Counted from the first letter of the stretch, positions 16,318-25,930 are shown. The stretch is DNA of 64,000 bases from Stutzerimonas stutzeri (GCF_038561965.1 NZ_CP139348.1:4588001-4652000); one strand, 5' to 3'. Made by a program: numbers and translations. The notes: generated from the sequence alone by a model not told the origin.

Positions 16318-18390
16318 ATGAGCGAACTGGCGACCGTTCCGGTCACCGCACTCAAGGGCGTCGGCGCCGCTCTGGCCGAAAAGCTCGCCAGGGTCGGCCT
16401 GGAAACCCTGCAGGACGTGCTCTTCCACCTGCCGCTGCGCTACCAGGACCGCACTCGCGTGGTGCCGATCGGCGCACTGCGACCGGGGCAAGACGCGGTG
16501 ATCGAAGGCATCGTATCCGGCGCCGATATCGTCATGGGTCGCCGTCGCAGCCTGTTGGTACGCCTGCAGGACGGCAGCGGCACCCTCAGCCTGCGCTTCT
16601 ACCATTTCAGCCAGGCGCAGAAGGAAGCCATGAAGCGCGGCACCCAGCTGCGCTGCTACGGCGAAGCCCGCCCCGGTGCTTCGGGACTGGAGATCTACCA
16701 TCCCGAATACCGCGCACTGACCGGCGAACCGCCGCCAGTCGAACAGACCCTGACGCCGATCTACCCGACCACCGAAGGCCTGACCCAGCAGCGCCTGCGC
16801 AATCTCAGCGAGCAGGCACTGAGCCGTCTCGGCCCGCACAGTCTGCCGGACTGGTTGCCCGCGGAGCTGGCCCGTGATTATCACCTCGGCCCACTGGATC
16901 AGGCGTTGCGCTACCTGCACCGGCCACCGACCGACGCCAATCTGGAAGAACTCGCCGAAGGCCGGCACTGGGCGCAACATCGCCTGGCATTCGAGGAATT
17001 GCTGACCCACCAGCTGTCGTTGCAGCGCCTGCGCGAACGGGTTCGCGCCCAGCAGGCACCAGCGCTGCCGCCGGCGCAGCGCTTGCCGAAGCGATTTCTG
17101 GCCAACCTCGGCTTCGCCCCCACCGGCGCTCAGCAGCGCGTCGGCGCCGAGATCGCCTATGACCTGGCCCAGGACGAGCCCATGCTGCGTCTGGTGCAGG
17201 GTGACGTCGGTGCCGGCAAGACCGTGGTCGCCGCGCTCGCCGCGCTGCAGGCGCTCGAGGCCGGCTATCAGGTCGCGCTGATGGCGCCGACCGAGATCCT
17301 CGCCGAGCAGCACTTCATCAACTTCACCAGGTGGCTCGAACCGCTCGGCATCGAGGTTGCCTGGCTGGCCGGCAAGCTCAAGGGCAAAACCCGCGCCAGC
17401 GCGCTGGAACAGATAGCCGCCGGCTGCCCGATGGTGGTCGGCACCCACGCACTGTTTCAGGACGAAGTGGTATTCAAGCGCCTGGCGCTGGTGATCATCG
17501 ACGAGCAACACCGCTTCGGCGTGCAACAGCGGCTGGCTCTGCGGCAGAAAGGCATCGACGGGCGGCTCTGCCCGCACCAGCTGATCATGACCGCCACACC
17601 GATCCCGCGGACCCTGGCGATGAGCGCCTACGCCGATCTCGACACCTCGATCCTCGACGAGCTGCCGCCGGGTCGCACCCCGGTGAACACGCTGGTAATC
17701 GCCGACAGTCGTCGTCTGGAAGTGATCGAACGGGTGCGCATCGCCTGCAACGAAGGCCGCCAGGCCTACTGGGTGTGCACGCTGATCGAGGAGTCCGAGG
17801 AACTCACCTGCCAGGCTGCCGAAACCACCTTCGAGGATCTTTCGGCGGCGCTCGTTGGCTTACGCGTCGGGCTGATCCACGGACGGATGAAGCCGACGGA
17901 GAAGGCGGCGGTGATGGATCAGTTCAAGCGTGGAGAATTGCAACTGCTGGTCGCCACCACGGTGATCGAAGTGGGCGTCGACGTGCCCAACGCCAGCCTG
18001 ATGATCATCGAGAACCCGGAGCGCCTGGGCCTGGCGCAGCTGCACCAGCTGCGCGGGCGGGTCGGGCGTGGCAGTGCGGCGAGCCATTGCGTACTGCTTT
18101 ACCACCCGCCGCTGTCGCAACTGGGCCGCGAGCGGCTGGCGATCATGCGCGAAACCTGCGACGGCTTTTTGATCGCCGAGAAGGATCTGGAACTGCGCGG
18201 CCCCGGCGAGATGCTCGGCACCCGCCAAACCGGCCTGCTGCAGTTCAAAGTCGCCGACCTGATGCGCGACGCCGAACTGCTGCCGGCGGTGCGCGACGCC
18301 GCGCAGGAATTACTGGCACGCTGGCCGCAGCATGTCAGCCCGCTGCTCGAACGCTGGCTGCGTCATGGCCAGGAATACGGCCAGGTATGA
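16318..18390 (+). CDS. recG: ATP-dependent DNA helicase RecG
   Basis: RecG (690 residues, standard length) remodels stalled replication forks and branched recombination intermediates. The N-terminal wedge/OB domain covers about residues 1-250. Helicase motifs follow: Walker A GDVGAGKT at 295-302, DEQH at 395-398, TATPIPRTLAM near 425, and the C-terminal motif VI region QLHQLRGRVGRG. It sits directly after oxyR. Confidence 0.97.
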   Translation: MSELATVPVTALKGVGAALAEKLARVGLETLQDVLFHLPLRYQDRTRVVPIGALRPGQDAVIEGIVSGADIVMGRRRSLLVRLQDGSGTLSLRFYHFSQAQKEAMKRGTQLRCYGEARPGASGLEIYHPEYRALTGEPPPVEQTLTPIYPTTEGLTQQRLRNLSEQALSRLGPHSLPDWLPAELARDYHLGPLDQALRYLHRPPTDANLEELAEGRHWAQHRLAFEELLTHQLSLQRLRERVRAQQAPALPPAQRLPKRFLANLGFAPTGAQQRVGAEIAYDLAQDEPMLRLVQGDVGAGKTVVAALAALQALEAGYQVALMAPTEILAEQHFINFTRWLEPLGIEVAWLAGKLKGKTRASALEQIAAGCPMVVGTHALFQDEVVFKRLALVIIDEQHRFGVQQRLALRQKGIDGRLCPHQLIMTATPIPRTLAMSAYADLDTSILDELPPGRTPVNTLVIADSRRLEVIERVRIACNEGRQAYWVCTLIEESEELTCQAAETTFEDLSAALVGLRVGLIHGRMKPTEKAAVMDQFKRGELQLLVATTVIEVGVDVPNASLMIIENPERLGLAQLHQLRGRVGRGSAASHCVLLYHPPLSQLGRERLAIMRETCDGFLIAEKDLELRGPGEMLGTRQTGLLQFKVADLMRDAELLPAVRDAAQELLARWPQHVSPLLERWLRHGQEYGQV

Positions 18391-18464
18391 CAACCATCCG
18401 TCGCCACAGCGCCTGTGTCTGACGGCTTCGCTATACTCCGGCAGTCACCACAACGGGTCCGCTC

Positions 18465-19868
18465 ATGAATACTGCTGTCGACACCGAAAGCTGCTCCGAA
18501 CTGCCCCTGCTGATCACCAAGCTGTTGAAAGACCTCGGTGTGAGTTACCAGATTCAGCGCGACCGCCCCAATTTTCCCGCCACCCAGCGGGTTCAGGCCG
18601 TGCTGCTGGACGACAGCATTGGCGCCATGCTGGTGCTCTTCCCGCAGGACCATCTGCTCGACCTGGCGCGCTTGGCCGAACTCACCGGGCGCGAGCTGGC
18701 TGCGGTTAAGCCGGAGCGGCTGGCGCGCATGCTCGCCAAACATGAGCTGACGCGTCTACCCGGCCTGCCGCCGTTGACCAGTTCACCCTGTCTGTACGAG
18801 GAGCAACTGCTTCAACAACCGCGCCTGCTGGTGGAGTCCGGTCAGCCGGGCCTGTTGGTGGAGGTGGCCAGTGGCGAGTTCAAGCGCCTGCTGAGCAAGG
18901 CTACAGCCGGCAGCTTCGCCGTGCCGTTGAGCAGTATTCGACCCAACCTGAACCGCCCGGACGACGACCGCGCGGAGATCACTCAGGCAGTGCAGAGCTT
19001 TACTGCGCGACGTATCCAGAAACGCCTGGAAGAAACCATCGAGATCCCGCCGCTGCCGCATACGGCGCAGAAGATCATCAAGCTGCGGGTCAATCCCGAC
19101 GCCACGGTGGACGACATCACCGGCGTGGTGGAAACCGACCCTGCCCTGGCCGCACAGGTGATCAGCTGGGCCGCCTCGCCCTACTACGCAGCGCCGGGAC
19201 GCATTCGTTCGGTCGAGGACGCCATCGTCCGCGTGCTGGGTTTCGACCTGGTCATCAACCTCGCCCTTGGTCTGGCGCTGGGCAAGACCATCAGCCTGCC
19301 CAACGACAAGCCGCAGGACGCCACGCCCTACTGGCAGCAGGCGATCTATACCGCTGCGGTGATCGAAGGCCTGACCCGCGCAATTCCCCGCGAACAGCGC
19401 CCGGAACCCGGCCTGAGCTACCTCGCCGGGCTGCTGCACAGCTTCGGCTATCTGGTACTGGCGCACGTCTTCCCGCCGCATTTCTCGCTGATCTGCCGGC
19501 ATCTGGAAGCCAACCCGCACCTTTCGCACTGCCACATCGAGCAACACCTACTGGGCATCACCCGCGAGCAGATCGGTGCCTGGTTGATGCGTCTGTGGGG
19601 CATGCCCGAAGAACTGGCCGCTGCGCTGCGCTTCCAGAACGACCCGGGCTACGACGGCGACGATGCGGCCTATCCGAATCTGGTCTGCCTGGCGGTGCGC
19701 ATGCTGCGTAATCGCGGTATCGGCAGCGGGCCGGACGCCGAGGTGCCGCAGCATCTTTTCGATCGTCTGGGCATTACCCGCGAGAAAGCCAACGACGCCG
19801 TGGGCAAGGTGCTCGCCGCCGAGGCTGCGCTACGTGCGCTGGCAATGCAGTTCAATCCGCCACATTGA
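18465..19868 (+). CDS. YbaK (aminoacyl-tRNA deacylase-like) and HDOD domain protein
   Basis: The protein has 467 residues. Roughly residues 10-150 resemble a YbaK/ProRS INS-type aminoacyl-tRNA editing domain; residues 190-400 form an HDOD domain (IPPLPHTAQKIIKLRVNPDATVDDITGVVETDPALAAQVI, then the LAGLLHSFGYLVLAHVF helix). HDOD domains are HD-like helical bundles without full catalytic residues, usually in signalling. The same fusion occurs after recG in other pseudomonads. Its role is not established; a link between translation quality and stress signalling is inference. Confidence 0.8.
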   Translation: MNTAVDTESCSELPLLITKLLKDLGVSYQIQRDRPNFPATQRVQAVLLDDSIGAMLVLFPQDHLLDLARLAELTGRELAAVKPERLARMLAKHELTRLPGLPPLTSSPCLYEEQLLQQPRLLVESGQPGLLVEVASGEFKRLLSKATAGSFAVPLSSIRPNLNRPDDDRAEITQAVQSFTARRIQKRLEETIEIPPLPHTAQKIIKLRVNPDATVDDITGVVETDPALAAQVISWAASPYYAAPGRIRSVEDAIVRVLGFDLVINLALGLALGKTISLPNDKPQDATPYWQQAIYTAAVIEGLTRAIPREQRPEPGLSYLAGLLHSFGYLVLAHVFPPHFSLICRHLEANPHLSHCHIEQHLLGITREQIGAWLMRLWGMPEELAAALRFQNDPGYDGDDAAYPNLVCLAVRMLRNRGIGSGPDAEVPQHLFDRLGITREKANDAVGKVLAAEAALRALAMQFNPPH

Positions 19869-19881
19869 TGGCAGATGCCAT

Positions 19882-19909
19882 CGGGCCTGCGGCAAAAGCT
19901 GCAGGCCCG
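19882..19909. terminator. bidirectional stem-loop after the HDOD gene and gspM
   Basis: CGGGCCTGC (19882-19890) pairs perfectly with GCAGGCCCG (19901-19909) across a ten-base loop. It lies between convergent stops, so it probably ends both transcripts; T tracts are poor. Confidence 0.6.
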
Positions 19910-19935
19910 GTGGCGTATCAGGATCCCCGGAACCA

Positions 19936-20448
19936 TCAGCTGCTTGCGCGAAAGCTCACTCGCGCATTCACCAGCCCTTCGCCGGCGCGCTCCAGGCTGA
20001 CTTCCGTAACACTCACCCCCTGGCCCTGCAGCGTGTCGAACCAGCGCAGCAGCAGCGCATAAGAGGCGCCGGGCAGGCTTACCTGCAGGCTGCCGTCGCT
20101 GCCGTTGTCGAAGCTCTCGATCAGCAAATTGCCCTGCTGCGCGCTTTCGGTAATAACCCCTTGCAGCTGCTCCGGCACCAACTCGACCTGGTTGCTGCGT
20201 TCCATCTGCCGCGCCAGTTCGGTGTTCTGCTCCATGTAGGCGTGCAGCTCACGCTGCGCCTGGTAGTACTCACGCGCATCGGCAGCCTGGCGCTGCGCCG
20301 GTAGCCACAGCCAGAGGTAGAACAGCACCGCAAGCAGAAAGGCGCCGAGCAGGCTCAGCGAGGTGCGCTCGCGGGGGGCCAGACGTTGCCAGCGTTGCCA
20401 CAGTGGTGAATCGGCGAGGCGCACGGCCAGTTGTTGTTTGAGATTCAT
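19936..20448 (-). CDS. gspM: type II secretion protein GspM (XcpZ-like)
   Basis: This 170-residue bitopic inner-membrane protein of the T2SS assembly platform has a short cytoplasmic start, one membrane helix (SLLGAFLLAVLFYLWLW) near residue 35 and a periplasmic coiled-coil plus ferredoxin-like end. GspM binds GspL. Two adjacent ATGs exist; the second (20448) has GGAGG at a better distance. The start overlaps the gspL stop. It is the last gene of the gspE-M run; no gspN follows. Confidence 0.88.
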   Translation of the reverse strand: MNLKQQLAVRLADSPLWQRWQRLAPRERTSLSLLGAFLLAVLFYLWLWLPAQRQAADAREYYQAQRELHAYMEQNTELARQMERSNQVELVPEQLQGVITESAQQGNLLIESFDNGSDGSLQVSLPGASYALLLRWFDTLQGQGVSVTEVSLERAGEGLVNARVSFRASS

Positions 20449-20450
20449 CA

Positions 20451-21584
20451 TCAGCCTCCGATGACCACGCGGGCGCTGACGCCGTCGCCTTCGCGACTGG
20501 CCGAGCCCAGCTGCACGTTCTGACCGGCCTCACCCAGGCGTCGGCGCAGGGTTTCCAGGGTGGCGAAATCCATCGCCTGCACCTGCAGCGCCAGATCGCC
20601 ACGATCCTGGTTGTAATCGAGCTGGCCGATGGTCACCGGGATACCGTCCTCCAGCGCCGCGGCAGCATGGTCGAGCAGGCGCAGGAAGCCTGCCTGCCCG
20701 CCGCTGCCGCGCGCCAGATGATCATCGAACTGCGCACGCATGTTGACGATGCGAACGTCCTCAGGGAACAGCTCGCGATACAGGGCCAGGCTGGCATCGG
20801 CATAGGCATCGCCCTGACGCTGGAAATACCAGGCCTGGCTCAGGTTGAAGCCCAGCTGCACCAGCAGAATCAGCCCGACGACCGCAAACAGCGGCTTCCA
20901 GTAGCCGAGGCCGGTATTGCCGACCTCCACGGCGAAGTCGCCTTGGGCGAGATTGATCGCCGCCGCACGCTGAGCGACGAGAAAGGCGTAGGGATCGTCG
21001 ACCTTCCGATAGTCATCCAGCGCTACCGGCGGGTCGGCGACATCACCCTGCGCATGCCAGGGTGCCGGACAGAGGGTAGATAACTGTGGCCAATCTTGGC
21101 TGGCGAAGGCCAACCGCGTTTCGCCGACGCCACCGAGCAGGCCCCGCTCGCCGATGAACAAAAGCTGCGTCTCCTCACGGGGCAGCAGGTCAGCATCGAC
21201 GTGAATCGCCACGATCAGCAGACCCTTCTCGCGCAGTTGTCCGAGCCAACCGGACAGCAGCTGGCGGCGGATCGCCACGACGCGCTGACGGCCATCGAGC
21301 AGCGTCTCGCCAAGTGCCAGGTGCAAATCATCAACATTCTCGGCGAGCAGCTCCTCGGCGGCGTACGCCAGCGCCTGCTGCATCCAGCGCGCCTTGCGCG
21401 TCGGCAGAGTGACGGCGAAGAAGCTGCAGACTTCGGCCGGCAGGATCAGGCTGACCGCGCCGCCGCTACCGCTGCAATCGGCCAATGGCTGCCAGCGCCC
21501 TGGGCCGTCCTTGGGCAGCCAATAGACGTGCGTATCGCCATCGAGCCTGGCAGGACTGTCGGCGGGCAGAAACAGGCAATCCAT
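20451..21584 (-). CDS. gspL: type II secretion protein GspL (XcpY-like)
   Basis: GspL (377 residues) anchors the GspE ATPase to the inner membrane. The cytoplasmic part (about residues 1-235) has the actin-like fold seen in the family, followed by the helix WKPLFAVVGLILLVQLGFNLSQAWYF and a periplasmic ferredoxin-like domain. It is placed between gspK (three bases upstream) and gspM (overlapping). Confidence 0.88.
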   Translation of the reverse strand: MDCLFLPADSPARLDGDTHVYWLPKDGPGRWQPLADCSGSGGAVSLILPAEVCSFFAVTLPTRKARWMQQALAYAAEELLAENVDDLHLALGETLLDGRQRVVAIRRQLLSGWLGQLREKGLLIVAIHVDADLLPREETQLLFIGERGLLGGVGETRLAFASQDWPQLSTLCPAPWHAQGDVADPPVALDDYRKVDDPYAFLVAQRAAAINLAQGDFAVEVGNTGLGYWKPLFAVVGLILLVQLGFNLSQAWYFQRQGDAYADASLALYRELFPEDVRIVNMRAQFDDHLARGSGGQAGFLRLLDHAAAALEDGIPVTIGQLDYNQDRGDLALQVQAMDFATLETLRRRLGEAGQNVQLGSASREGDGVSARVVIGG

Positions 21585-21587
21585 GAT

Positions 21588-22580
21588 CTAGCGTTCTCCA
21601 TCGGATGAGCGTGCCAGCCGAGCAGGCTGACCAAGATTTCGCGCGAGCACGCGCACACTGCCGTCCTGCTCGCGTTGCAACAGGCTGACCAGCGCCAGAC
21701 GGCGATCGCCCAGGCGCACTTCGCTGGTGGCCTGGAAGAATTGACTGCCAACCGCCAGCGCAGTGCCCTGCAGCGTAGTCCCGGCCATGGCCGGCTGCGC
21801 GAGGAAGGCCGCGCTGTTGCGAAACGGTGCGACGCGGCGCAATTCCACCAGCGATTCGGCAGCGCCAAGGCTGAGGTTGTCGCTGAGGCTGGAGAGCACC
21901 AGCGGGCTTGCCGTGTTGACGTTGAGTGGCACGTTGGGCGGCAGCGCGGCGACATAGGGCGCCAGACGTTGAAAGTCTTCCTCGCGCATGTCCAGCAGCA
22001 GACGCAGTTCGGACAGGTCATGCAACCGGCGCCCGGCGTTGCGATACGGCGGATCAAGGCCGAGATAGGCGTTGTCTTCGGCGCCATATTCGCCGCTCGG
22101 TTGCTGGTCCGGATCGAGCCAGTCCAGCAGGCGCTCGGCGTACGGCGCGCTGATCTGCAGGCGCAGTAGCAGACGGCGGAACTGCCCGACTGCGGCGGTG
22201 TTGGGCTGCTGATCACGCAGCAGGTCGTTGAGGTTGAAGCGCCCGGCCAGATCCTCGATACGCACCACGATTTCGCCCTGATCGATCTCGAAGGCCGGTA
22301 GCGGTTGGGCCCAAGGTTCGAGCAGATGATCGACAGCGGCCGCTGCCTCGCCATTCGCACCCGGCTCGCCATTGGCGCCAGCCTGCAGGTCCCGTGCGAG
22401 CATGGCCTGCGCCAACGCCTCGCCGCCGAGCGCGTAGTGCCAGGCCTGGCGCGCCTGCAGCTGGTTGCTGCTGGCGCGAATGCTGAGCTGCTGACGCGCC
22501 ACCATCGCCGCGCTGACGACGGTAACGATGGCCACCACCAGCAGCACGGTGATCAGCGCCACCCCTTGCTGGCGCCTCAT
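21588..22580 (-). CDS. gspK: type II secretion minor pseudopilin GspK (XcpX-like)
   Basis: GspK (330 residues) is the large minor pseudopilin thought to cap the pseudopilus tip. The leader is QQG followed by VALITVLLVVAIV; it lacks Glu at +5, the known GspK exception. A long globular domain follows, including FNLNDLL and the helix-hairpin-helix-like region near residue 215-260 (PLNVNTASPLVLSSL). The start overlaps the end of gspJ. Confidence 0.9.
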   Translation of the reverse strand: MRRQQGVALITVLLVVAIVTVVSAAMVARQQLSIRASSNQLQARQAWHYALGGEALAQAMLARDLQAGANGEPGANGEAAAAVDHLLEPWAQPLPAFEIDQGEIVVRIEDLAGRFNLNDLLRDQQPNTAAVGQFRRLLLRLQISAPYAERLLDWLDPDQQPSGEYGAEDNAYLGLDPPYRNAGRRLHDLSELRLLLDMREEDFQRLAPYVAALPPNVPLNVNTASPLVLSSLSDNLSLGAAESLVELRRVAPFRNSAAFLAQPAMAGTTLQGTALAVGSQFFQATSEVRLGDRRLALVSLLQREQDGSVRVLARNLGQPARLARSSDGER

Positions 22581-23290
22581 TGGGTCAGCTCCCCTTCGAA
22601 TGGCTCGGGCACGCCTTCAGCGCCGGGCAAGGCCTGCTGCATCGCCTGCTCGGCGGCATCCGGTAGCCGCAACAGGCGCGTCACCCGGCCGTAGCGCGCG
22701 TGCTCGATGCTCAGCTCCAGCCCGACCGGCAAGCGTTCGGCGGCGTCTTCCGGGCTGCCGCGGCCGAAATCGAATGGTGGCCACTCCTCGTGCCACACGG
22801 CCTCTTCGTCCAGATAACGCAACTGTAGCCCCTGCACCTTTTCCAGCACCCGCTGCACGCGCGGCTCGCTGTCGAGGTCGCGGTCCAACACCACCCAGTA
22901 GACGCGCTCGAGGTTCTGTCCGGCCAGCCGCCAGCGCACCCGTTGCAGGTTCGAACGGCGCAGCCCCGTGGGGTTGCGCCAGCCAGCGCGGGTCAGCTCC
23001 AGCACAGGCGCGCCATCCTCGCCACCAAGCTGCCCGATAAAGGCGTTGCGCTCGTCGCCGAAGCCATCACGGATAGGTCGGCCGATCACCTGCTGCAGGT
23101 CGCGTTCGAAGGCCCATACGGCACGGCTCAGCTCGCGCAGTTGCAGTTCCTGGGCACGCACGGCTTCGTCGCTCTGCAGCACCGCTTCGAGCATGCGATA
23201 GGTGCCCAGCCCCAGCAGCGCGAACAGGGCGATCGCGATAAGCAGTTCGAGCAGGGTGAAACCAGCGCAGGCGCGCATGCGTGCGTCCAT
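22577..23290 (-). CDS. gspJ: type II secretion minor pseudopilin GspJ (XcpW-like)
   Basis: GspJ (237 residues) is a minor pseudopilin that forms the tip complex with GspI and GspK. The leader ACAG is followed by FTLLELLIAIALFALLGLG, a normal prepilin peptidase site with Glu at +5. The body has the typical WAFERDLQQVIGRPIRD stretch. It overlaps gspI and gspK, implying coupled translation. Confidence 0.9.
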   Translation of the reverse strand: MDARMRACAGFTLLELLIAIALFALLGLGTYRMLEAVLQSDEAVRAQELQLRELSRAVWAFERDLQQVIGRPIRDGFGDERNAFIGQLGGEDGAPVLELTRAGWRNPTGLRRSNLQRVRWRLAGQNLERVYWVVLDRDLDSEPRVQRVLEKVQGLQLRYLDEEAVWHEEWPPFDFGRGSPEDAAERLPVGLELSIEHARYGRVTRLLRLPDAAEQAMQQALPGAEGVPEPFEGELTQ

Positions 23291-23706
23291 TAGCGCGCTG
23301 CTCCCCGACCGACCGCAATGAAGCCGGTGAGACTGGTCACCGCACGCTCAGGCAGTGTGCCGCTGGTTGCGCGTGGCGTTTTCAGCGCGACCCAGACCGT
23401 GACGCGCAGCAGGCCGGGGTCGGCGCTGGCCTCGATCTCGCTGAGGGCCTGCCACTGGCGGCCGCCGTAATCCAGCTCCTGGGTTTCGCGGCCGATCGCC
23501 GGGGAAATCTGCTGCAGTTGCAGTTCGCTGATGCGGTTGTCGGCGATCCAGCCAGCCAGGGTCAGTTCTTCCAGGCGCCCGGCGTTGGTCAGGCTGCGTC
23601 CGGCCGCGGTGAGCACCACCGCCGACACGCTGGCGAAGATGGCCAGTGCCACCAGCACTTCGAGCAGGGTGAAGCCACGGCCGACCCTGGCCAAGCGTCT
23701 GCTCAT
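23290..23706 (-). CDS. gspI: type II secretion minor pseudopilin GspI (XcpV-like)
   Basis: GspI (138 residues) starts the minor pseudopilin tip complex. The prepilin site is VGRG followed by FTLLEVLVALAIFASVSAVV. It has the conserved WIADNRISELQL helix after the pilin stem. It shares a base with the gspJ start and overlaps the gspH end. Confidence 0.9.
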   Translation of the reverse strand: MSRRLARVGRGFTLLEVLVALAIFASVSAVVLTAAGRSLTNAGRLEELTLAGWIADNRISELQLQQISPAIGRETQELDYGGRQWQALSEIEASADPGLLRVTVWVALKTPRATSGTLPERAVTSLTGFIAVGRGAAR

Positions 23707-24272
23707 CGCCTGTCCTCGATGACTTGCGCCTCTGGCAGACGAAAGCCGTCGCTGGCGACCAGCCAGGCACCGCCGCGCGGTTTGCGTTCGGACAGGCGCA
23801 GGCTGAACGGCGATAGCTCGCCGCTGGAAAGGATCAGCAGCTGCGGTTCCAGCCGCGGTGCCCCCCGCGCCGTGCGCTCGTCGTCGCGGGACAGCCCGGC
23901 GCGGTCGTCCTCACGCTTCTGCGGTGCCAGCAGCTCCAGCGGCGTGCCGTCCAGCTCCAGGTCCAGGCGCATCCACTCCGGCACCTTGTGCACCTTGCGC
24001 CGCTCGACCTCCAGCCAGCGCGTCGCCGCCTCGTCGTAGCGCAGCACCCGGTAGCCTTCGCTGGTTACCAGCAGGCCGTATTCGCGACTGTCGAGCACCG
24101 CCTCATCGCTGAGCACGCCAATCAGCGCAGCCAGGCGCCGCGCCTCGTCACGCAACTCGCGCGAGGTGCTGGAGCCACCGACACTGAGTACCGCCACGCT
24201 GACCAGAATGCCCAGCAGGACGATGACCACCAGCAGCTCGATCAGCGTGAAGGCGCGGGCATGGCGCCGCAT
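23703..24272 (-). CDS. gspH: type II secretion minor pseudopilin GspH (XcpU-like)
   Basis: GspH (189 residues) is a minor pseudopilin linking the major GspG filament and the tip. The stem FTLIELLVVIVLLGILVSVAV is normal, but the residue before the cleavage site is Ala (HARA/F) instead of the usual Gly. The globular part matches GspH (DEARRLAALIGVLSDEAVLDSREYGLLVTSEGYRVL). It starts three bases after gspG. Confidence 0.9.
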   Translation of the reverse strand: MRRHARAFTLIELLVVIVLLGILVSVAVLSVGGSSTSRELRDEARRLAALIGVLSDEAVLDSREYGLLVTSEGYRVLRYDEAATRWLEVERRKVHKVPEWMRLDLELDGTPLELLAPQKREDDRAGLSRDDERTARGAPRLEPQLLILSSGELSPFSLRLSERKPRGGAWLVASDGFRLPEAQVIEDRR

Positions 24273-24275
24273 CGT

Positions 24276-24710
24276 TTACAGGTCCCAGTTGCCGATGTCG
24301 GCATTGAGGTCGCTGCCGCCGGGCTTGCCGTCGGCGCCGAAGGAGTACAGGTCGAACTGGCCCTGGGTACCCGGCGACAGGTACTGGTAGTCGTTGCCCC
24401 ATGGGTCCTTGGGCAGGCGCTTGAGGTAGCCGTCGCGGTTCCAGTTCTTCGGTTGCGGATTGCCGGAAGGCTTTTTCACCAGCGCATCCAGGCCCTGCTG
24501 GGTGCTGGGGTAGGTGAAGTTGTCCAGCTTGTACATATCCAGCGCAGCGCCAATGGCTTTGATGTCGCCTTTGGCCACGGTGACCTTGGCCTGATCCGGG
24601 CGACTCATCACCTGCGGCACCACCAGCGCGGCAAGGATGCCGAGGATGACCACCACCACCATGATTTCGATGAGGGTGAAGCCCCCTTGCGTGCGTCGTT
24701 GCAACTTCAT
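24276..24710 (-). CDS. gspG: type II secretion major pseudopilin GspG (XcpT-like)
   Basis: GspG (144 residues) is the major subunit of the pseudopilus piston. The leader QRRTQGG is cleaved before FTLIEIMVVVVILGILAALV. The C-terminal part has DPWGNDYQYLSPG and the Asp-rich calcium-binding end (GADGKPGGSDLNADIGNWD). The length matches the family. It lies five bases after the gspF stop. Confidence 0.96.
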   Translation of the reverse strand: MKLQRRTQGGFTLIEIMVVVVILGILAALVVPQVMSRPDQAKVTVAKGDIKAIGAALDMYKLDNFTYPSTQQGLDALVKKPSGNPQPKNWNRDGYLKRLPKDPWGNDYQYLSPGTQGQFDLYSFGADGKPGGSDLNADIGNWDL

Positions 24711-24715
24711 TGTTG

Positions 24716-25930
24716 TTACCCCACCAGTTGGTTGAGAGAGAGGATCGGCATCAGGATCGCCAGCACGATGACCAGCACCACAGCCCCCATGAACACCAGC
24801 ATGAACGGTTCGAACAGACCGACCAGCAAAGACACCTGGGCAGCGAGGTCGTTCTCCTGATTGCGCGCGGTTCGCGCCAGCATCTGATCCAGTTCACCGG
24901 ATTTCTCGCCGCTGGCGATCATGTGCAGCATCATCGGCGGAAATTCGCCGGTGGCATCCAGCGCGCGGGTCAGGCTGCTGCCTTCGCGCACCTTCTGCGC
25001 CGCCTCGACCACCCGTTCGCGAATGCGCAGGTTGGCGATCACCGCGGCGGCAATGGACAGCGCCTCCACCAGCGGCACGCCGCTCTTGGTGAGAATCGCC
25101 AGGGTCGAGGCGAAGCGCGCGGTGTTGGTCGCCCGGCTCAGGCGTCCGATCAGCGGCACTCGCAGGATGAACGCGTGCCAACGCAGGCGCACAGCCGGAT
25201 CGCGCAATGCCGCACGCATGGCCAGCAAGGCGCCGATGATGCCGAGCACGATCAGCCAGCCCCAGTTCTTCACCACGTCGCTGGTAGCGATCAGCCCGCG
25301 AGTCAGCGCCGGCAACTCCTGCCCGGTGTTGACGAACACCTTCACCACGTCCGGCACCACGTAGCCGAGCAGCAGCACGACGATGGCCAGCGAGGCGACC
25401 ATCAGGATCACCGGGTAGAGCAGCGCCAGCTGGATTTTCTGCCGCGACTGCTGGCGCTGGTCGGTGTAGTCGGCGAGCTGGTCGAGCACCAGGCCGAGAT
25501 GCCCGGCATGCTCCCCCGCCGCCACCGTGGCGCGGTACAGCTCGGGAAAGGCCGACGGATATTCGCGCAGCGCAGCAGCCAGGCTGTGGCCTTCCATCAC
25601 CCGCGCGCGCACCGCCAGCAGCATCGACTTGATCTTCGCCGAGGTTGATTGCGCCGCCGCGGCGCGCAGGGCTTCCTCGATGGGCAGCGCGGCCTGCACC
25701 AGCGTCGCCAGTTGCCGCGTGACCAGCGCCAGATCGCGTGCCGACAGGCCACGACCGAAACTCAGGCCGCCGCGACTGACATCTTCCTTGGACTTGGCCT
25801 GCTTTACTTCCAGTGGCGCCCACTGCTTCTCGCGCAGCAGCTGGCGCGCCTGGCGCGGGCTGTCGGCTTCTATCAGCCCTTTCTGCTCGCGGCCGCGCGG
25901 GTCGAGGGCAAGGTATTCGAAAGCGGCCAT
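24716..25930 (-). CDS. gspF: type II secretion inner-membrane protein GspF (XcpS-like)
   Basis: GspF (404 residues) is the polytopic core of the assembly platform. It has the MAAFEYLALDPRGREQKGLIEADSPRQAR start, two repeated GspF cytoplasmic domains, and three membrane helices, including LLYPVILMVASLAIVVLLLGYVVP and the C-terminal PFMLVFMGAVVLVIVLAILMPI. It is separated from gspE by 168 bases that hold a hairpin, unlike the tight spacing in the rest of the operon. Confidence 0.95.
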   Translation of the reverse strand: MAAFEYLALDPRGREQKGLIEADSPRQARQLLREKQWAPLEVKQAKSKEDVSRGGLSFGRGLSARDLALVTRQLATLVQAALPIEEALRAAAAQSTSAKIKSMLLAVRARVMEGHSLAAALREYPSAFPELYRATVAAGEHAGHLGLVLDQLADYTDQRQQSRQKIQLALLYPVILMVASLAIVVLLLGYVVPDVVKVFVNTGQELPALTRGLIATSDVVKNWGWLIVLGIIGALLAMRAALRDPAVRLRWHAFILRVPLIGRLSRATNTARFASTLAILTKSGVPLVEALSIAAAVIANLRIRERVVEAAQKVREGSSLTRALDATGEFPPMMLHMIASGEKSGELDQMLARTARNQENDLAAQVSLLVGLFEPFMLVFMGAVVLVIVLAILMPILSLNQLVG

